Positions 25,232 through 34,081 of a stretch of DNA of 64,000 nucleotides are shown here, in pieces; positions within the stretch are counted from its first letter, which is position 1, and every line of letters begins with the position of its first letter. The translations under genes and the position numbers were made by a program. The DNA is taken from the NCBI RefSeq assembly GCF_007992215.1, contig NZ_BJZV01000019.1:1-64000 (forward strand), read 5' to 3'. The notes beneath the pieces are model-generated. The model was not told the origin of the DNA and did no database searches. It saw nothing but the letters and a program-made list of their open reading frames with translations. Source of the stretch: Methylobacterium gnaphalii (GTDB taxonomy: Bacteria > Pseudomonadota > Alphaproteobacteria > Rhizobiales > Beijerinckiaceae).

Positions 25232-28200
25232 ATGGCCAAATCCGCCCCTGCACCCGCTCCGAAGCAGCCGGTCGCGCGCTTCGCGCTGCCGAAATCCGCT
25301 CCGCTGACCAAGGCGATCGAGGCGCTGAAGCGCGGCGACAGCCCGACGCTGGCCAGCGTGCCCGACGGGTTCGACACCATCGTCGTCGCCGATCTCGCCC
25401 GCGCCTTGGGCGCCGGCTTCGAGGGGCCGGCGGTGCTCGTGCACGTAGCGCGCGATTCCAGCCGCTCCAACGCCTTCCAGACGGCGCTGAAATTCGTCGC
25501 CCCCGAGATCGAGGTGATGAACTTCCCCGGTTGGGACTGCCAGCCCTACGACCGCGTCTCGCCCAATGCCGGCATCGCCGCCCAGCGCATGACGGCGCTC
25601 TCGCGGCTGACCCGCTCGCGCTCCTCGGAGGAGAAGCCGCGCATCCTCTGCACCACGGTGAACGCCCTGGTGCAGCGCGTGCCGCCGAGGGACCGCATTG
25701 CGGTGGAGACGTTTTCGGCCTCGGCCGGCAGCGTCGTGCCGATGGCGAAGGTCCAGGAATGGGTCGAGGCCAACGGCTTCCTGCGCACGGGGACGGTGCG
25801 GGACACGGGCGAATACGCCGTGCGCGGCGGCATCCTGGACCTGTCGCCGCCCGGCCTGCCGAATCCGATCCGCCTCGATTTCTTCGGTGACACGCTGGAG
25901 ACGATTCGCGCCTTCGATCCGGAGACCCAGCGTACCGTCGGCGCGCTCCGCTCCCTCGATCTGGTGCCGATGAGCGAGGTGCAGCTCGTCACCGAGACGA
26001 TCCGGCGTTTTCGCCAGGGCTACATCTCGTCCTTCGGCGCTACGACCCGCGACGATCGGCTCTACGAGACGGTGAGCGAGGGCCGCCGCTATGCCGGCCT
26101 CGAACACTGGATGCCGCTCTTCTACGAGCATCTCGACACGCTGTTCGACTATGTCGGCGGCGTGCCGCTGATCTTCGACGCGCAGGCCGAGGACGCGGCC
26201 GCCGAGCGGCTCTCGCTGATCCAGGACTATTTCCAGGCTCGCGACGAGGCCCAGAAGACGCCGCAGGCCGGTGTCGCCCCCTACAAGCCGCTGCCGCCGC
26301 GCGCGCTCTACCTCACGCCGAACGAGCTGAAGGAGCGCATCGCCACGGTTGCCGTCGCCCGGCTCACCCCCTTCGCGCAGCCGGAATCCAGCGAGCGCGC
26401 GGTGATCGATTGCGGCGCCAGGGCCGGCCGGAACTTCGCGCCGGAGCGCGCCGACGAGGCGGCCAGCGTCTTCGATGCGGCGGTCGCCCACATCAAGGAT
26501 CTGCAAGCGTCCGGTCATCACGTGATCCTCGGATCCTGGTCCGACGGCTCGCGCGACCGGCTCTGCGGCGTGCTCTCCGACCACGGCCTGAAGAAGCCCG
26601 TCGCCATCAACACGCTCACGGCCGTGAACGCGCTCAAGCGCGGGACCGACGTGGCGGTGGCTGTCTGGGGCCTCGAATCCGGCTTCGTCATCGACCGGCT
26701 CGCCGTCGTCTCCGAAGGCGACATCCTCGGCGACCGGCTGGTGCGCCAGAAGCGCAAGTCGAAGCGCCCGCAGGACGTGATCCTGGAGGTGCAGGCGCTG
26801 CAGCCGGGCGACCTCGTCGTGCATGCCGACCACGGCATCGGCCGCTTCGTGACGCTGAAGACTGTGCATGCCGCCGGCACGCCGCACGATTGCCTGGAGA
26901 TCCAGTACGCCACCGGCCTGCTCTTGCTGCCGGTGGAGAATATCGAGCTGCTGACCCGCTACGGCTCCGAGGATTCGGAGGTGGCGCTGGACCGCCTCGG
27001 CGGCAGCGGCTGGCAGGCCCGCAAGGCCCGGATGAAGAAGCGCATCCTCGAAATGGCCGGCGCCCTCATCAAGGTCGCGGCCCAGCGCTTCGTGAAGCAG
27101 GCCCCGCGCCTGCACCCGCCGGAGGGGCTCTACGGCGAGTTCGCCTCGCGTTTCCAGTTCGAGGAGACCGAGGACCAGCAGAACGCCATCGACGCGGTGC
27201 TCGACGACCTGAATGCCGGCCGCCCGATGGACCGCCTGGTCTGCGGCGATGTCGGCTTCGGCAAGACCGAGGTGGCGCTCCGCGCCGCCTTCGCGGCTGC
27301 GATCTCAGGCAAGCAGGTCGCCGTCATCGTGCCGACGACGCTGCTCGCCCGCCAGCACTACCGCAATTTCGCCGAACGCTTCAAAGGCCTGCCGGTGCAG
27401 GTGGCGCAGCTCTCGCGCTTCGTCTCGGCCGGCGACATGCGCCAGACCCGGGCCGGGCTCGCCGACGGCACCGTCGACATCGTCGTCGGCACCCACGCGC
27501 TCCTGGCCAAGAACGTCTCGTTCAAGAATCTCGGCCTCATCATCGTCGACGAGGAGCAGCATTTCGGCGTCTCCCACAAGGAGCGGCTGAAGACGCTGCA
27601 GGCCGACGTCCACGTGCTGACGCTCTCAGCCACGCCGATCCCGCGCACGCTGCAGCTCGCCATGACCGGCGTGCGCGAGCTCTCGATCATCGCGACGCCC
27701 CCGGTGGACCGCCTCGCGGTGCGTACCTTCGTGACGCCGTTCGATCCGCTGCTCATCCGCGAGGCGCTGCTGCGCGAGCGCTACCGGGGCGGGCAATCCT
27801 TCTACGTGGTGCCCCGCATCGAGGACCTCGCCGAGGTCAAACGCTTCCTCGACCAGGAGATGCCCGAGACCACGGTCGCGGTCGCCCACGGTCAGATGGC
27901 CGCCGGGCAGCTGGAGGACGTCATGACCGCCTTCTACGAGGGCAAGTACGACGTGCTGCTCTCGACGACGATCGTCGAATCGGGGCTCGACATCCCCACC
28001 GCCAACACGCTGATCGTGCACCGGGCCGACATGTTCGGCCTTGCCCAGCTCTACCAGCTGCGCGGGCGCGTCGGCCGTTCGAAGGCGCGCGCCTACGCCC
28101 TGTTCACGACGCCGGCCAACCGCCAGCTCACCACGCAGGCCGAGCAGCGCCTCAAGGTGCTGCAGACGCTCGACACGCTCGGCGCCGGGTTCCAGCTCGC

Positions 28201-28819
28201 CTCCCACGACCTCGACATCCGCGGCGCCGGCAATCTCCTGGGCGACGAGCAGTCCGGCCACATCAAGGAGGTCGGCTACGAGCTCTACCAGCAGATGCTG
28301 GAGGATGCCGTCACGGCCCTGAAGGCCGGCATCGAGGAGCCGGAGGAGGAGGCCTGGTCGCCGACCATCGCGCTCGGCGCGCCGGTCACGATTCCCGAGG
28401 ATTATGTCGAGGACCTCACCGTTCGGCTGGGCCTCTATCGCCGCCTCTCGACGCTGGAGAGCGATGCCGAACTCGAGAGCTTCGGCGCCGAGCTGATCGA
28501 CCGGTTCGGCAAGCTGCCGCCCGAGGTGGAGCAACTCCTCAAGATCGTGACCATCAAGCTGCTCTGCCACGAGACCAATATCGAGAAGGTCGAGGCTGGC
28601 CCGAAGGGCATCGTGATCCAGTTCCGCGACCGGAAGTTCGCCAACCCGCAGGGGCTGATCGCCTACGTCACCGAGCAGGCCTCCTTCGCCAAGGTCCGGC
28701 CCGACATGAGCATCGTGTTCATCCGCGAGCTCACCAGCATCCCGGCGCGTCTCAAGGAGACCACGAATATCCTGAGAAGCCTCGCGAAGATCGCGGGGAA
28801 GGGAAAGAAAGCCGCCTGA
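25232..28819 (+). CDS. mfd: Transcription-repair coupling factor Mfd
   Basis: A 1195-residue ATPase that removes RNA polymerase stalled at lesions and recruits UvrA. The start MAKSAPAPAPKQ is chosen because upstream in-frame residues are not family-like. The N-terminal UvrB-like part is at about 1-480. The RNA-polymerase-interaction domain is at about 510-570 (DLVVHADHGIGRFVTLKT). The translocase has Walker A CGDVGFGKTEVALRAAF (about 671-687), IIVDEEQHFGVSHKERLK, LSATPIPRTLQLAMTG and QLRGRVGRSKARAYALF. The C-terminal TRCF domain ends ARLKETTNILRSLAKIAG. The length is normal. Confidence 0.97.
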   Translation: MAKSAPAPAPKQPVARFALPKSAPLTKAIEALKRGDSPTLASVPDGFDTIVVADLARALGAGFEGPAVLVHVARDSSRSNAFQTALKFVAPEIEVMNFPGWDCQPYDRVSPNAGIAAQRMTALSRLTRSRSSEEKPRILCTTVNALVQRVPPRDRIAVETFSASAGSVVPMAKVQEWVEANGFLRTGTVRDTGEYAVRGGILDLSPPGLPNPIRLDFFGDTLETIRAFDPETQRTVGALRSLDLVPMSEVQLVTETIRRFRQGYISSFGATTRDDRLYETVSEGRRYAGLEHWMPLFYEHLDTLFDYVGGVPLIFDAQAEDAAAERLSLIQDYFQARDEAQKTPQAGVAPYKPLPPRALYLTPNELKERIATVAVARLTPFAQPESSERAVIDCGARAGRNFAPERADEAASVFDAAVAHIKDLQASGHHVILGSWSDGSRDRLCGVLSDHGLKKPVAINTLTAVNALKRGTDVAVAVWGLESGFVIDRLAVVSEGDILGDRLVRQKRKSKRPQDVILEVQALQPGDLVVHADHGIGRFVTLKTVHAAGTPHDCLEIQYATGLLLLPVENIELLTRYGSEDSEVALDRLGGSGWQARKARMKKRILEMAGALIKVAAQRFVKQAPRLHPPEGLYGEFASRFQFEETEDQQNAIDAVLDDLNAGRPMDRLVCGDVGFGKTEVALRAAFAAAISGKQVAVIVPTTLLARQHYRNFAERFKGLPVQVAQLSRFVSAGDMRQTRAGLADGTVDIVVGTHALLAKNVSFKNLGLIIVDEEQHFGVSHKERLKTLQADVHVLTLSATPIPRTLQLAMTGVRELSIIATPPVDRLAVRTFVTPFDPLLIREALLRERYRGGQSFYVVPRIEDLAEVKRFLDQEMPETTVAVAHGQMAAGQLEDVMTAFYEGKYDVLLSTTIVESGLDIPTANTLIVHRADMFGLAQLYQLRGRVGRSKARAYALFTTPANRQLTTQAEQRLKVLQTLDTLGAGFQLASHDLDIRGAGNLLGDEQSGHIKEVGYELYQQMLEDAVTALKAGIEEPEEEAWSPTIALGAPVTIPEDYVEDLTVRLGLYRRLSTLESDAELESFGAELIDRFGKLPPEVEQLLKIVTIKLLCHETNIEKVEAGPKGIVIQFRDRKFANPQGLIAYVTEQASFAKVRPDMSIVFIRELTSIPARLKETTNILRSLAKIAGKGKKAA

Positions 28820-28874
28820 AACGAAAAAGGCGGACCTCCTGGCCCGCCCGTCATCGTTTCGTTGCCCGAGGGCC

Positions 28875-29216
28875 CTAGAGTTCAGGCTCGTTGAGCACGT
28901 AGGGCCCGATGCGACTCTTGAGATCGACCGGAGCACCGGCTGGCATTGATTCGCCATCCATCTCGATGACGGGGATGCCGCCGCGCTTCATCCGCTCACG
29001 CAGACGGGCCGCGAGGCGCTCGTAGGCGGCGTCGCGACGATGGGAGCTTTGGAGGACGACGGCGGCGGGCCGCGCGATCACGTCGAGCACGTCGTCGCAG
29101 GCTTCGATCGAAGCGGTGACGCTGGCATAACCGAGCCCTGCGAGGTCGGCGGCCAGGGAATGGTCGGCGAGGCGGACGCCGTCGTCGACGACTAGCACTT
29201 GCTGCAGCGCACCCAT
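28875..29216 (-). CDS. Degenerate response-regulator receiver domain protein
   Basis: A 113-residue stand-alone protein starting MGALQQVLVVDDGVRLADH. The fold pattern is that of a CheY-like receiver: an acidic pair after strand 1 (VVDD), then a helix, strand and helix. The third strand reads PAAVVLQSSH, where the phosphate-accepting Asp should stand and is replaced by Gln or Ser. It is therefore probably a pseudo-receiver or unrelated Rossmann-like protein. An in-frame ATG at 29267 would add 17 residues but breaks the fold start. It is convergent with mfd. Confidence 0.6.
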   Translation of the reverse strand: MGALQQVLVVDDGVRLADHSLAADLAGLGYASVTASIEACDDVLDVIARPAAVVLQSSHRRDAAYERLAARLRERMKRGGIPVIEMDGESMPAGAPVDLKSRIGPYVLNEPEL

Positions 29217-29489
29217 AAGCGTTGCTGATACCTCAGATAGCCGGCCCAGGAAAGGGCCGCAGCGCAATAACTCCCATGGCCACGATTGGTTCGCGGGCCG
29301 TATTCGTCGCGAAACGATGCGACATCAGGGGTAGGCGAAAGGTGAACCAAAGTGCCAGATCGGACTGATTCGGCTGCGACCACCACCGAACGGCCTCTGC
29401 AATCGCCTGATAAAATTGAGAAAATTTTCAAGCCACATCAAAGCAGTGGGCAGCGGCGTCATGCAGGCATGTGCAGGACGGTGTGAAGG

Positions 29490-30830
29490 TCAAGCCTGTC
29501 CGGAAGAGCCGAGGACAGTACCGAGAGCATGGCCCGCTTCCGAGACGAGCGCCGTGGCAAGCCCTGCCGCAACCACTGGTACGTAGGGGCTCGGCCGCCA
29601 TGCCTCGGCCGGCTCGGGAGCCGGAATTCCGCGATGCAGCGGGGCGCAAGCACAGGCTTGCCCCCAAAAGGCGAGGCGGCCTTCGCCGTCTCGGCGGATG
29701 GCGATCAGTGATTCGGGCAGGGCAAGGCGCTCGGGCGCGGCCAGGACGAGGGCGAGATCGCGCGCCGTGCCGCGGCGGCCGGACAGGATCGCGGTCTCGT
29801 CGAAGGCGACGGTCTCGATCACGGCCTCGACGCGCAGCGCCTGATCGGGCCGGCGGCTGCGGTTGGGGAAGCGGACGGGCGCCCGATGGGCCAGGCCGAC
29901 CGAGCGCAGGGTCGAGGGCAGGGTGCGTCCGGCGAGGTTGGCTTCCAGGAAGCCGGGGGCAACGAGGTGGGTCGGCATCTCGCGCGCCAGGGCCGTGGCG
30001 AAGGCTGCCCCGTCGAAGAGCGGCAGGGTTTCGAGGCTCGCCCCCGAGACCAGCGCCGCAGCGAGCCCGGTGGCGAGGCCGCGCAGGTCGTGCGGCCCGA
30101 TCAGGCTCAGGATGCGCTCGTCGGGTTCGACGCGCGTGGCCACGAGATGCGCCGTCGCGGCCGCGACCAGGGAGCCGAAGCCGCGATGGACCGGCCGGCC
30201 GGGATCGCCCGCAACGAAGCTGACGATGCCGGTGCCGGCGGGCGCGTGAGCGGGTGCTGCGCCCGGCTCATTCGAGGCGGCGGCGCGCTCGTCGAGCACC
30301 ATGCCGTCGAGATTGATCACGCCGTCCGGCACGTCCGGCCCGAATGCCGCGACGTAGCGCAGCCCGAAATAGCGCGCGGCGACCGCGCAGATCCGCTCGG
30401 CGGGCGCCGCCATGCCGAGGCGGGACTGGGTAAGGATCGCAGAGACCCCGACGCCCTGAACGGCGGCGACGAGGGTGTCCTCGTCCCAGGCGACGGGCAG
30501 GAGGCAAGGGGTATGGCCGGCGGCTTCCACTGCGAGCAGGGCGAGCGCGCTCTCTGCGCTGCCGGGCAGGCACAGACCGATCCGGCTTCCGGGTGGAAGC
30601 CGCCAGCCGCGCAGGCCGCGAGCGAGCCGGTCGACGATTTCGGCGGCGGCGGCGTAGGTCCAGGTGATCGCGGGCCGGCCGCTCCAGAGCGGCTTGTCGG
30701 CCGGATCGATCAGGGCGATGCGGTCCGGATGGCGCCGGGCGGTCATGCGCAGCAGCGCGCCGAGCCCGATCCGCGCCATCACGGGCGTACCCAGCGTCTC
30801 AGCCCCCGTGACAGCCCAATGCGCAGACAC
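29490..30830 (-). CDS. Degenerate AMP-dependent acyl-CoA synthetase-like protein
   Basis: A 446-residue protein with the N-terminal layout of the ANL (acyl-CoA synthetase) superfamily: RHPDRIALIDPADKPLWSG, ITWTYAAAAEIVDRLARGLR, GLCLPGSAESALALLAVEAAGHTPCLLP. The phosphate-binding loop, normally TSGTTGxPKG, reads SFVAGDPGRPVHRG. The usual YGxTE and the C-terminal subdomain with its catalytic lysine are not seen; members normally exceed 500 residues. It may bind a ligand without catalysing, or be decaying. An alternative start is the ATG at 30779. It lies alone between two intergenic gaps. Confidence 0.65.
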   Translation of the reverse strand: MSAHWAVTGAETLGTPVMARIGLGALLRMTARRHPDRIALIDPADKPLWSGRPAITWTYAAAAEIVDRLARGLRGWRLPPGSRIGLCLPGSAESALALLAVEAAGHTPCLLPVAWDEDTLVAAVQGVGVSAILTQSRLGMAAPAERICAVAARYFGLRYVAAFGPDVPDGVINLDGMVLDERAAASNEPGAAPAHAPAGTGIVSFVAGDPGRPVHRGFGSLVAAATAHLVATRVEPDERILSLIGPHDLRGLATGLAAALVSGASLETLPLFDGAAFATALAREMPTHLVAPGFLEANLAGRTLPSTLRSVGLAHRAPVRFPNRSRRPDQALRVEAVIETVAFDETAILSGRRGTARDLALVLAAPERLALPESLIAIRRDGEGRLAFWGQACACAPLHRGIPAPEPAEAWRPSPYVPVVAAGLATALVSEAGHALGTVLGSSGQA

Positions 30831-31215
30831 CTGGACGCATCTCCGATCCTGTCCCAGGTGATGGCGCGGTTATGGTTAAGCGGACGTTAAACACCGCCCT
30901 CGAGGGGTGTCGCCGAACCGGCCAGGGCGCGACCATCGCGGCCGCCTGCGCTCTTCCGATTCGGCCCGCATGAGTGTACGGCGCAGACGTCATGCCTTCG
31001 CCTCATTACGGGGGGAAAGCAGGCCGCGCGATCATTCGACAGGGCAGTGGGTTAGCTGAGCCAGCGCCTCAATGCCCGCGAAGGTCCGGCTTTTCGTGAC
31101 GGGGCCGACCCGTCGCCGGATGGCCGGATCGCACCAGTCCCGCTGGTCTCCGGACAGCAACGTGCGTCACCACAGCCGCACCACGAAGCGACGATTCGAA
31201 TCCGTTGAAGGGGTC
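30831..31215. other. 385-base gap between divergent genes
   Basis: The leader of the IalB-family gene lies at its right, with AAGGGG (31208-31213) before the ATG. I see no further gene, hairpin or repeated operator. Promoters for both divergent genes are expected here. Confidence 0.4.
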
Positions 31216-32001
31216 ATGAAGCCGATGTTCCTTGCAAACCGTCCCGCGCGCCCGCTGCGCATGGCCGCGCTCATCGCCCTGGCGGGCCTCGGCGCCGGCC
31301 TTGCCAGCCCGTCCTTCGCCCAGGGCAACAAGAAGGCCGCTCCGGCGGCTCCCGCGCCTGCTGCCCCGGCCCCTGCCGCTCCCGGCGCCCAGCCGGCTCA
31401 GGGTGCTGCCCAGCAGGCTGGCCCGCAGATCATCGCCGTCAAGTCCGAGCCAAGCCAGGACAAGTGGACCAAGGTTTGCGGCAACGACAAGAACTCGGGC
31501 ACCGACGTCTGCTACACCACCCGCGACTTCGTCTCGGATAACGGCCAGCCGGTTCTCGCAACCGCGGTCTACGACATGAAGAACGCGGCCCAGAAGCAGG
31601 AGGTCAAGGTCGTCCGCTTCCTGCTGCCCCTCGGCCTGATGCTCGCCCCGGGTATCCGCTTCAACGTCGACGGCAAGGAGCTCACCGCGGGCAAGTTCGC
31701 GGTCTGCTTCCCCAACGGCTGCTTCGCCGAGGCCGGCGGCGTCTCGGCCGAGTTCATGAACGCGCTCAAGAAGGGCACCACGCTCAACGTCGCGGTTCAG
31801 AACCAGACCCAGAAGGAAGTCATCTTCGCGGTGCCGCTCGCCGGCTTCGGCGCGGCCTTCGACGGCCCGGCCATGGACCCGAAGGTGCTCGAGGAGCAGC
31901 AGAAGAAGCTGCAGGCCGAGCTCGAGAAGAAGAGCGACGACATGCGCAAGAAGCTCGAGAGCCAGGGCGGCGCGGCTGCAAACGCTGCACCGAAGCCGTA
32001 A
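31216..32001 (+). CDS. Invasion-associated locus B (IalB) family exported protein
   Basis: A 261-residue periplasmic/envelope protein. The start at 31216 has AAGGGG just before it and gives a standard signal peptide (basic MKPMFLANRPARPLR, hydrophobic core, cleavage after PSFA). An Ala/Pro low-complexity linker (about 36-70) leads to the IalB domain with DKWTKVCGNDK, GTDVCYTTRDF, VRFLLPLGLMLAPGIRF and KFAVCFPNGCFAEAG; the four cysteines probably form disulphides. A charged helix (EEQQKKLQAELEKKSDD) ends the protein. The family was named in Bartonella, but in free-living relatives its role is unclear. Confidence 0.9.
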   Translation: MKPMFLANRPARPLRMAALIALAGLGAGLASPSFAQGNKKAAPAAPAPAAPAPAAPGAQPAQGAAQQAGPQIIAVKSEPSQDKWTKVCGNDKNSGTDVCYTTRDFVSDNGQPVLATAVYDMKNAAQKQEVKVVRFLLPLGLMLAPGIRFNVDGKELTAGKFAVCFPNGCFAEAGGVSAEFMNALKKGTTLNVAVQNQTQKEVIFAVPLAGFGAAFDGPAMDPKVLEEQQKKLQAELEKKSDDMRKKLESQGGAAANAAPKP

Positions 32002-32056
32002 GGCCCGAGCCTTCGCCCTCGACCTGAGATTTCGGGTCGAGGGGGATCACACCAGG

Positions 32057-32098
32057 ATACGAAAAAGGCCGGGCAGCGCTGCCCGGCCTTTTTCGTAT
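32057..32098. terminator. Perfect 42-base palindromic bidirectional terminator
   Basis: The 21-base arm ATACGAAAAAGGCCGGGCAG + C is followed at once by its exact complement. The GC core GGCCGGGCAGC/GCTGCCCGGCC is flanked by AAAAA and TTTTT, so each strand shows a stem plus T run. It lies between the convergent stops at 32001 and 32117. A second hairpin (CCCTCGACC/GGGTCGAGGG, about 32017-32043) precedes it. Confidence 0.9.
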
Positions 32099-32116
32099 TC
32101 TAGGATCTTGGATCGC

Positions 32117-32470
32117 TCAGTTCGCCTGGCCGGCCCGCACCCGGTAGGCCCCATCCGGCGCCCGGTCGAACACCTCCGGGATGCCGGCGTGGCGCAGGGC
32201 CTCGCCCGACATGTCCGGCACGAGGTTCTGCTCCGAGACGTAAGCGATGTACTCGCTGTCCGCATTCTCGGCGAGCAGGTGGTAGAAGGGCTGGTCCTTG
32301 CGCGGCCGCACCTCCTCCGGGATCGCCTCCCACCATTCCTCGGTGTTGGCGAATTCCGGGTCGACGTCGAACACGACGCCGCGGAACGGATAGATTCGGT
32401 GACGGACCACCGCTCCGAGGTTGAACTTGGCGGTTCTGATCAGGTCTTCGGGCATCGCAGTATCGGCCAT
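32117..32470 (-). CDS. hspQ: Heat shock protein HspQ (YccV/hemimethylated-DNA-binding family)
   Basis: A 117-residue protein with the HspQ/YccV beta-barrel: KFNLGAVVRHRIYPFRGVVFDVDPEF at about residues 15-40 (conserved F-G-x-x-V-x-H-R and the GV-F-DVDP block), then QPFYHLLAENADSEYIAYVSEQNL (about 61-84). In enterobacteria HspQ promotes Lon-type proteolysis of certain substrates; the assignment is by homology. It is a single gene downstream of the malyl-CoA lyase gene on the same strand and ends at a shared terminator. Confidence 0.92.
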   Translation of the reverse strand: MADTAMPEDLIRTAKFNLGAVVRHRIYPFRGVVFDVDPEFANTEEWWEAIPEEVRPRKDQPFYHLLAENADSEYIAYVSEQNLVPDMSGEALRHAGIPEVFDRAPDGAYRVRAGQAN

Positions 32471-32527
32471 GGTCGATAAATAGGCCGGCTCATCGTTCGT
32501 GTCACCCGATCCCAGCCTGCGACAGGA

Positions 32528-33577
32528 TCACGGCAGCTTGTAGACCTTTGCCAGCTCCGGGTCCTTGTCGGCGACGAGTCGTGCGAGGTCGACGATGACC
32601 TTGGCCTGTTTCCAGGTGGCATCGTCCTGCATCTTGCCGTCGAGCATCACCGCGCCAGTGCCGTCGGGCATCGCCTCGACGATGCGGGCGGCGAAATTCA
32701 CCTCGTCGGGATCGGGCGCGAACACCTTCTTGGCAATGGCGACTTGGCTCGGATGCAGCGTCCAGGCGCCGGCGCAGCCCATCAGGAAGGCGTTGCGGAA
32801 CTGGACCTCACAGGCCGCGGCGTCCGAAAAATCGCCGAACGGACCGTAGAAGGCCTTGATGCCGTTGGCGGCGCAGGCATCGACCATGCGGGCGATGGTG
32901 TAGTGCCAGAGGTCCTGCTGGGCCGAGACGCGGGCCTCTTCGCCCCGGGCGTCGGCGATGACGCGGTACTCGGGATGACCGCCGCCGACGCGGGTGGTCT
33001 TCATGCCGCGGGACGCCGCGAGATCGGCCGGGCCGAGGCTCATGCCGTGCATGCGCGGGGAGGCGCAGGCGATGGCGTCGACATTGGCGACACCCTCGGC
33101 CGTCTCCAGAATGGCGTGGACCAGGATCGGCTTCTCGACCTTGTGGCGCGCCTCGAGCTGGGCGAGCAGCTGGTCGATGTAGTGAATGTCCCAAGGCCCC
33201 TCGACCTTCGGCACCATGATCACGTCGAGCTTGTTGCCGATCTCGGCCACGAGCTCGAACAGGTCGTCGAGAATCCAGGGCGAGTTCAGGGCGTTGATGC
33301 GGGTCCAGAGGCCGGTGCCAGTCTTGGCGAAGTCGACCTCCTTGCCCATGGCAATGAAGCCTTTGCGCGCGGCCTCCTTCTGATCTGCCGGCACCGCGTC
33401 CTCAAGGTTGCCGAGCACCACGTCGACGGTCGCGGCGAGATCGCCGACCTTGGCGCGAACCTTCTCGTTGTGCGGCGGCACGAAGTGGATCATCCGCTCC
33501 AGCTTCACCGGAAGCTCGCGGAACGGCTCGGGGGCCCCGGCGGCGAGCGGCTGGAAGAAGCGGCGCGGAAGTTTCAT
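32528..33577 (-). CDS. mcl: L-malyl-CoA/beta-methylmalyl-CoA lyase (HpcH/HpaI-type CitE family)
   Basis: A 349-residue TIM-barrel aldolase. The sequence strongly resembles the Chloroflexus malyl-CoA lyase type: [18 protein letters not shown] (about 23-40), [20 protein letters not shown] (about 54-73), [18 protein letters not shown] (about 121-138), [20 protein letters not shown] (about 169-188), [20 protein letters not shown] and a C-terminus [20 protein letters not shown]. The conserved Glu/Asp pair for Mg2+ is present. Such enzymes split malyl-CoA into glyoxylate and acetyl-CoA. In methylotrophs this serves the serine cycle or ethylmalonyl-CoA pathway. The precise substrate range is inferred; it could be a paralogue of the main serine-cycle enzyme. 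Confidence 0.85.
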   Translation of the reverse strand: MKLPRRFFQPLAAGAPEPFRELPVKLERMIHFVPPHNEKVRAKVGDLAATVDVVLGNLEDAVPADQKEAARKGFIAMGKEVDFAKTGTGLWTRINALNSPWILDDLFELVAEIGNKLDVIMVPKVEGPWDIHYIDQLLAQLEARHKVEKPILVHAILETAEGVANVDAIACASPRMHGMSLGPADLAASRGMKTTRVGGGHPEYRVIADARGEEARVSAQQDLWHYTIARMVDACAANGIKAFYGPFGDFSDAAACEVQFRNAFLMGCAGAWTLHPSQVAIAKKVFAPDPDEVNFAARIVEAMPDGTGAVMLDGKMQDDATWKQAKVIVDLARLVADKDPELAKVYKLP

Positions 33578-34081
33578 GCGGGTCAGCTCCGTAAGGCGCG
33601 GGTTTGTGCCTCCCGTAGTTCACCCTCGGCCTCCGCGTAAAGGCTACCCAAGTACAACCATGAGGCCATACGCGCGGCGAAGCGCTCGGCGATGATGACC
33701 ACGATCTGCAAGGGACGATTGGGTTCGCCGCCGGGAGGCCGGCTCGGCGTTGCCCGCATGCGAATCAGCGAGGCCGGCAGCCGCCGGTTTCATCGGAATC
33801 GGGTGCGGTGCCGCACAGCGATGCGCGCGGTGAGCGCTGCACTGCGAAAACCTCGGAACTGGCCGATGGCCAGAGTGTTTCTGGGTCGAGGCGGCAACGA
33901 GCGCTCAGGCGCAGATGCAAAGAGGCAGTCAGGATAAGGCAGTCGGACCGGGTGGTCCTGAACTGGTCTCCAAAAGCTTTTCTCAAGAAGGCATTTGGGA
34001 ACTCTTGATGGGTCATGATTTCGTGGACATCGTATGATGGCCGTGTCGTCGTGAGACTGCTTTCGTCCCCGGGGAATCGCC
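33578..34081. other. 504-base gap between divergent genes
   Basis: Promoters for the malyl-CoA lyase gene (minus) and the patatin gene (plus) should lie here. ORFs present have no family-like product. No repeat or RNA gene recognised. Confidence 0.4.

Noticed and set aside
26410..28878. 822-codon ORF in another frame of mfd
   Set aside because: Same-strand shadow of mfd; Arg-rich product.
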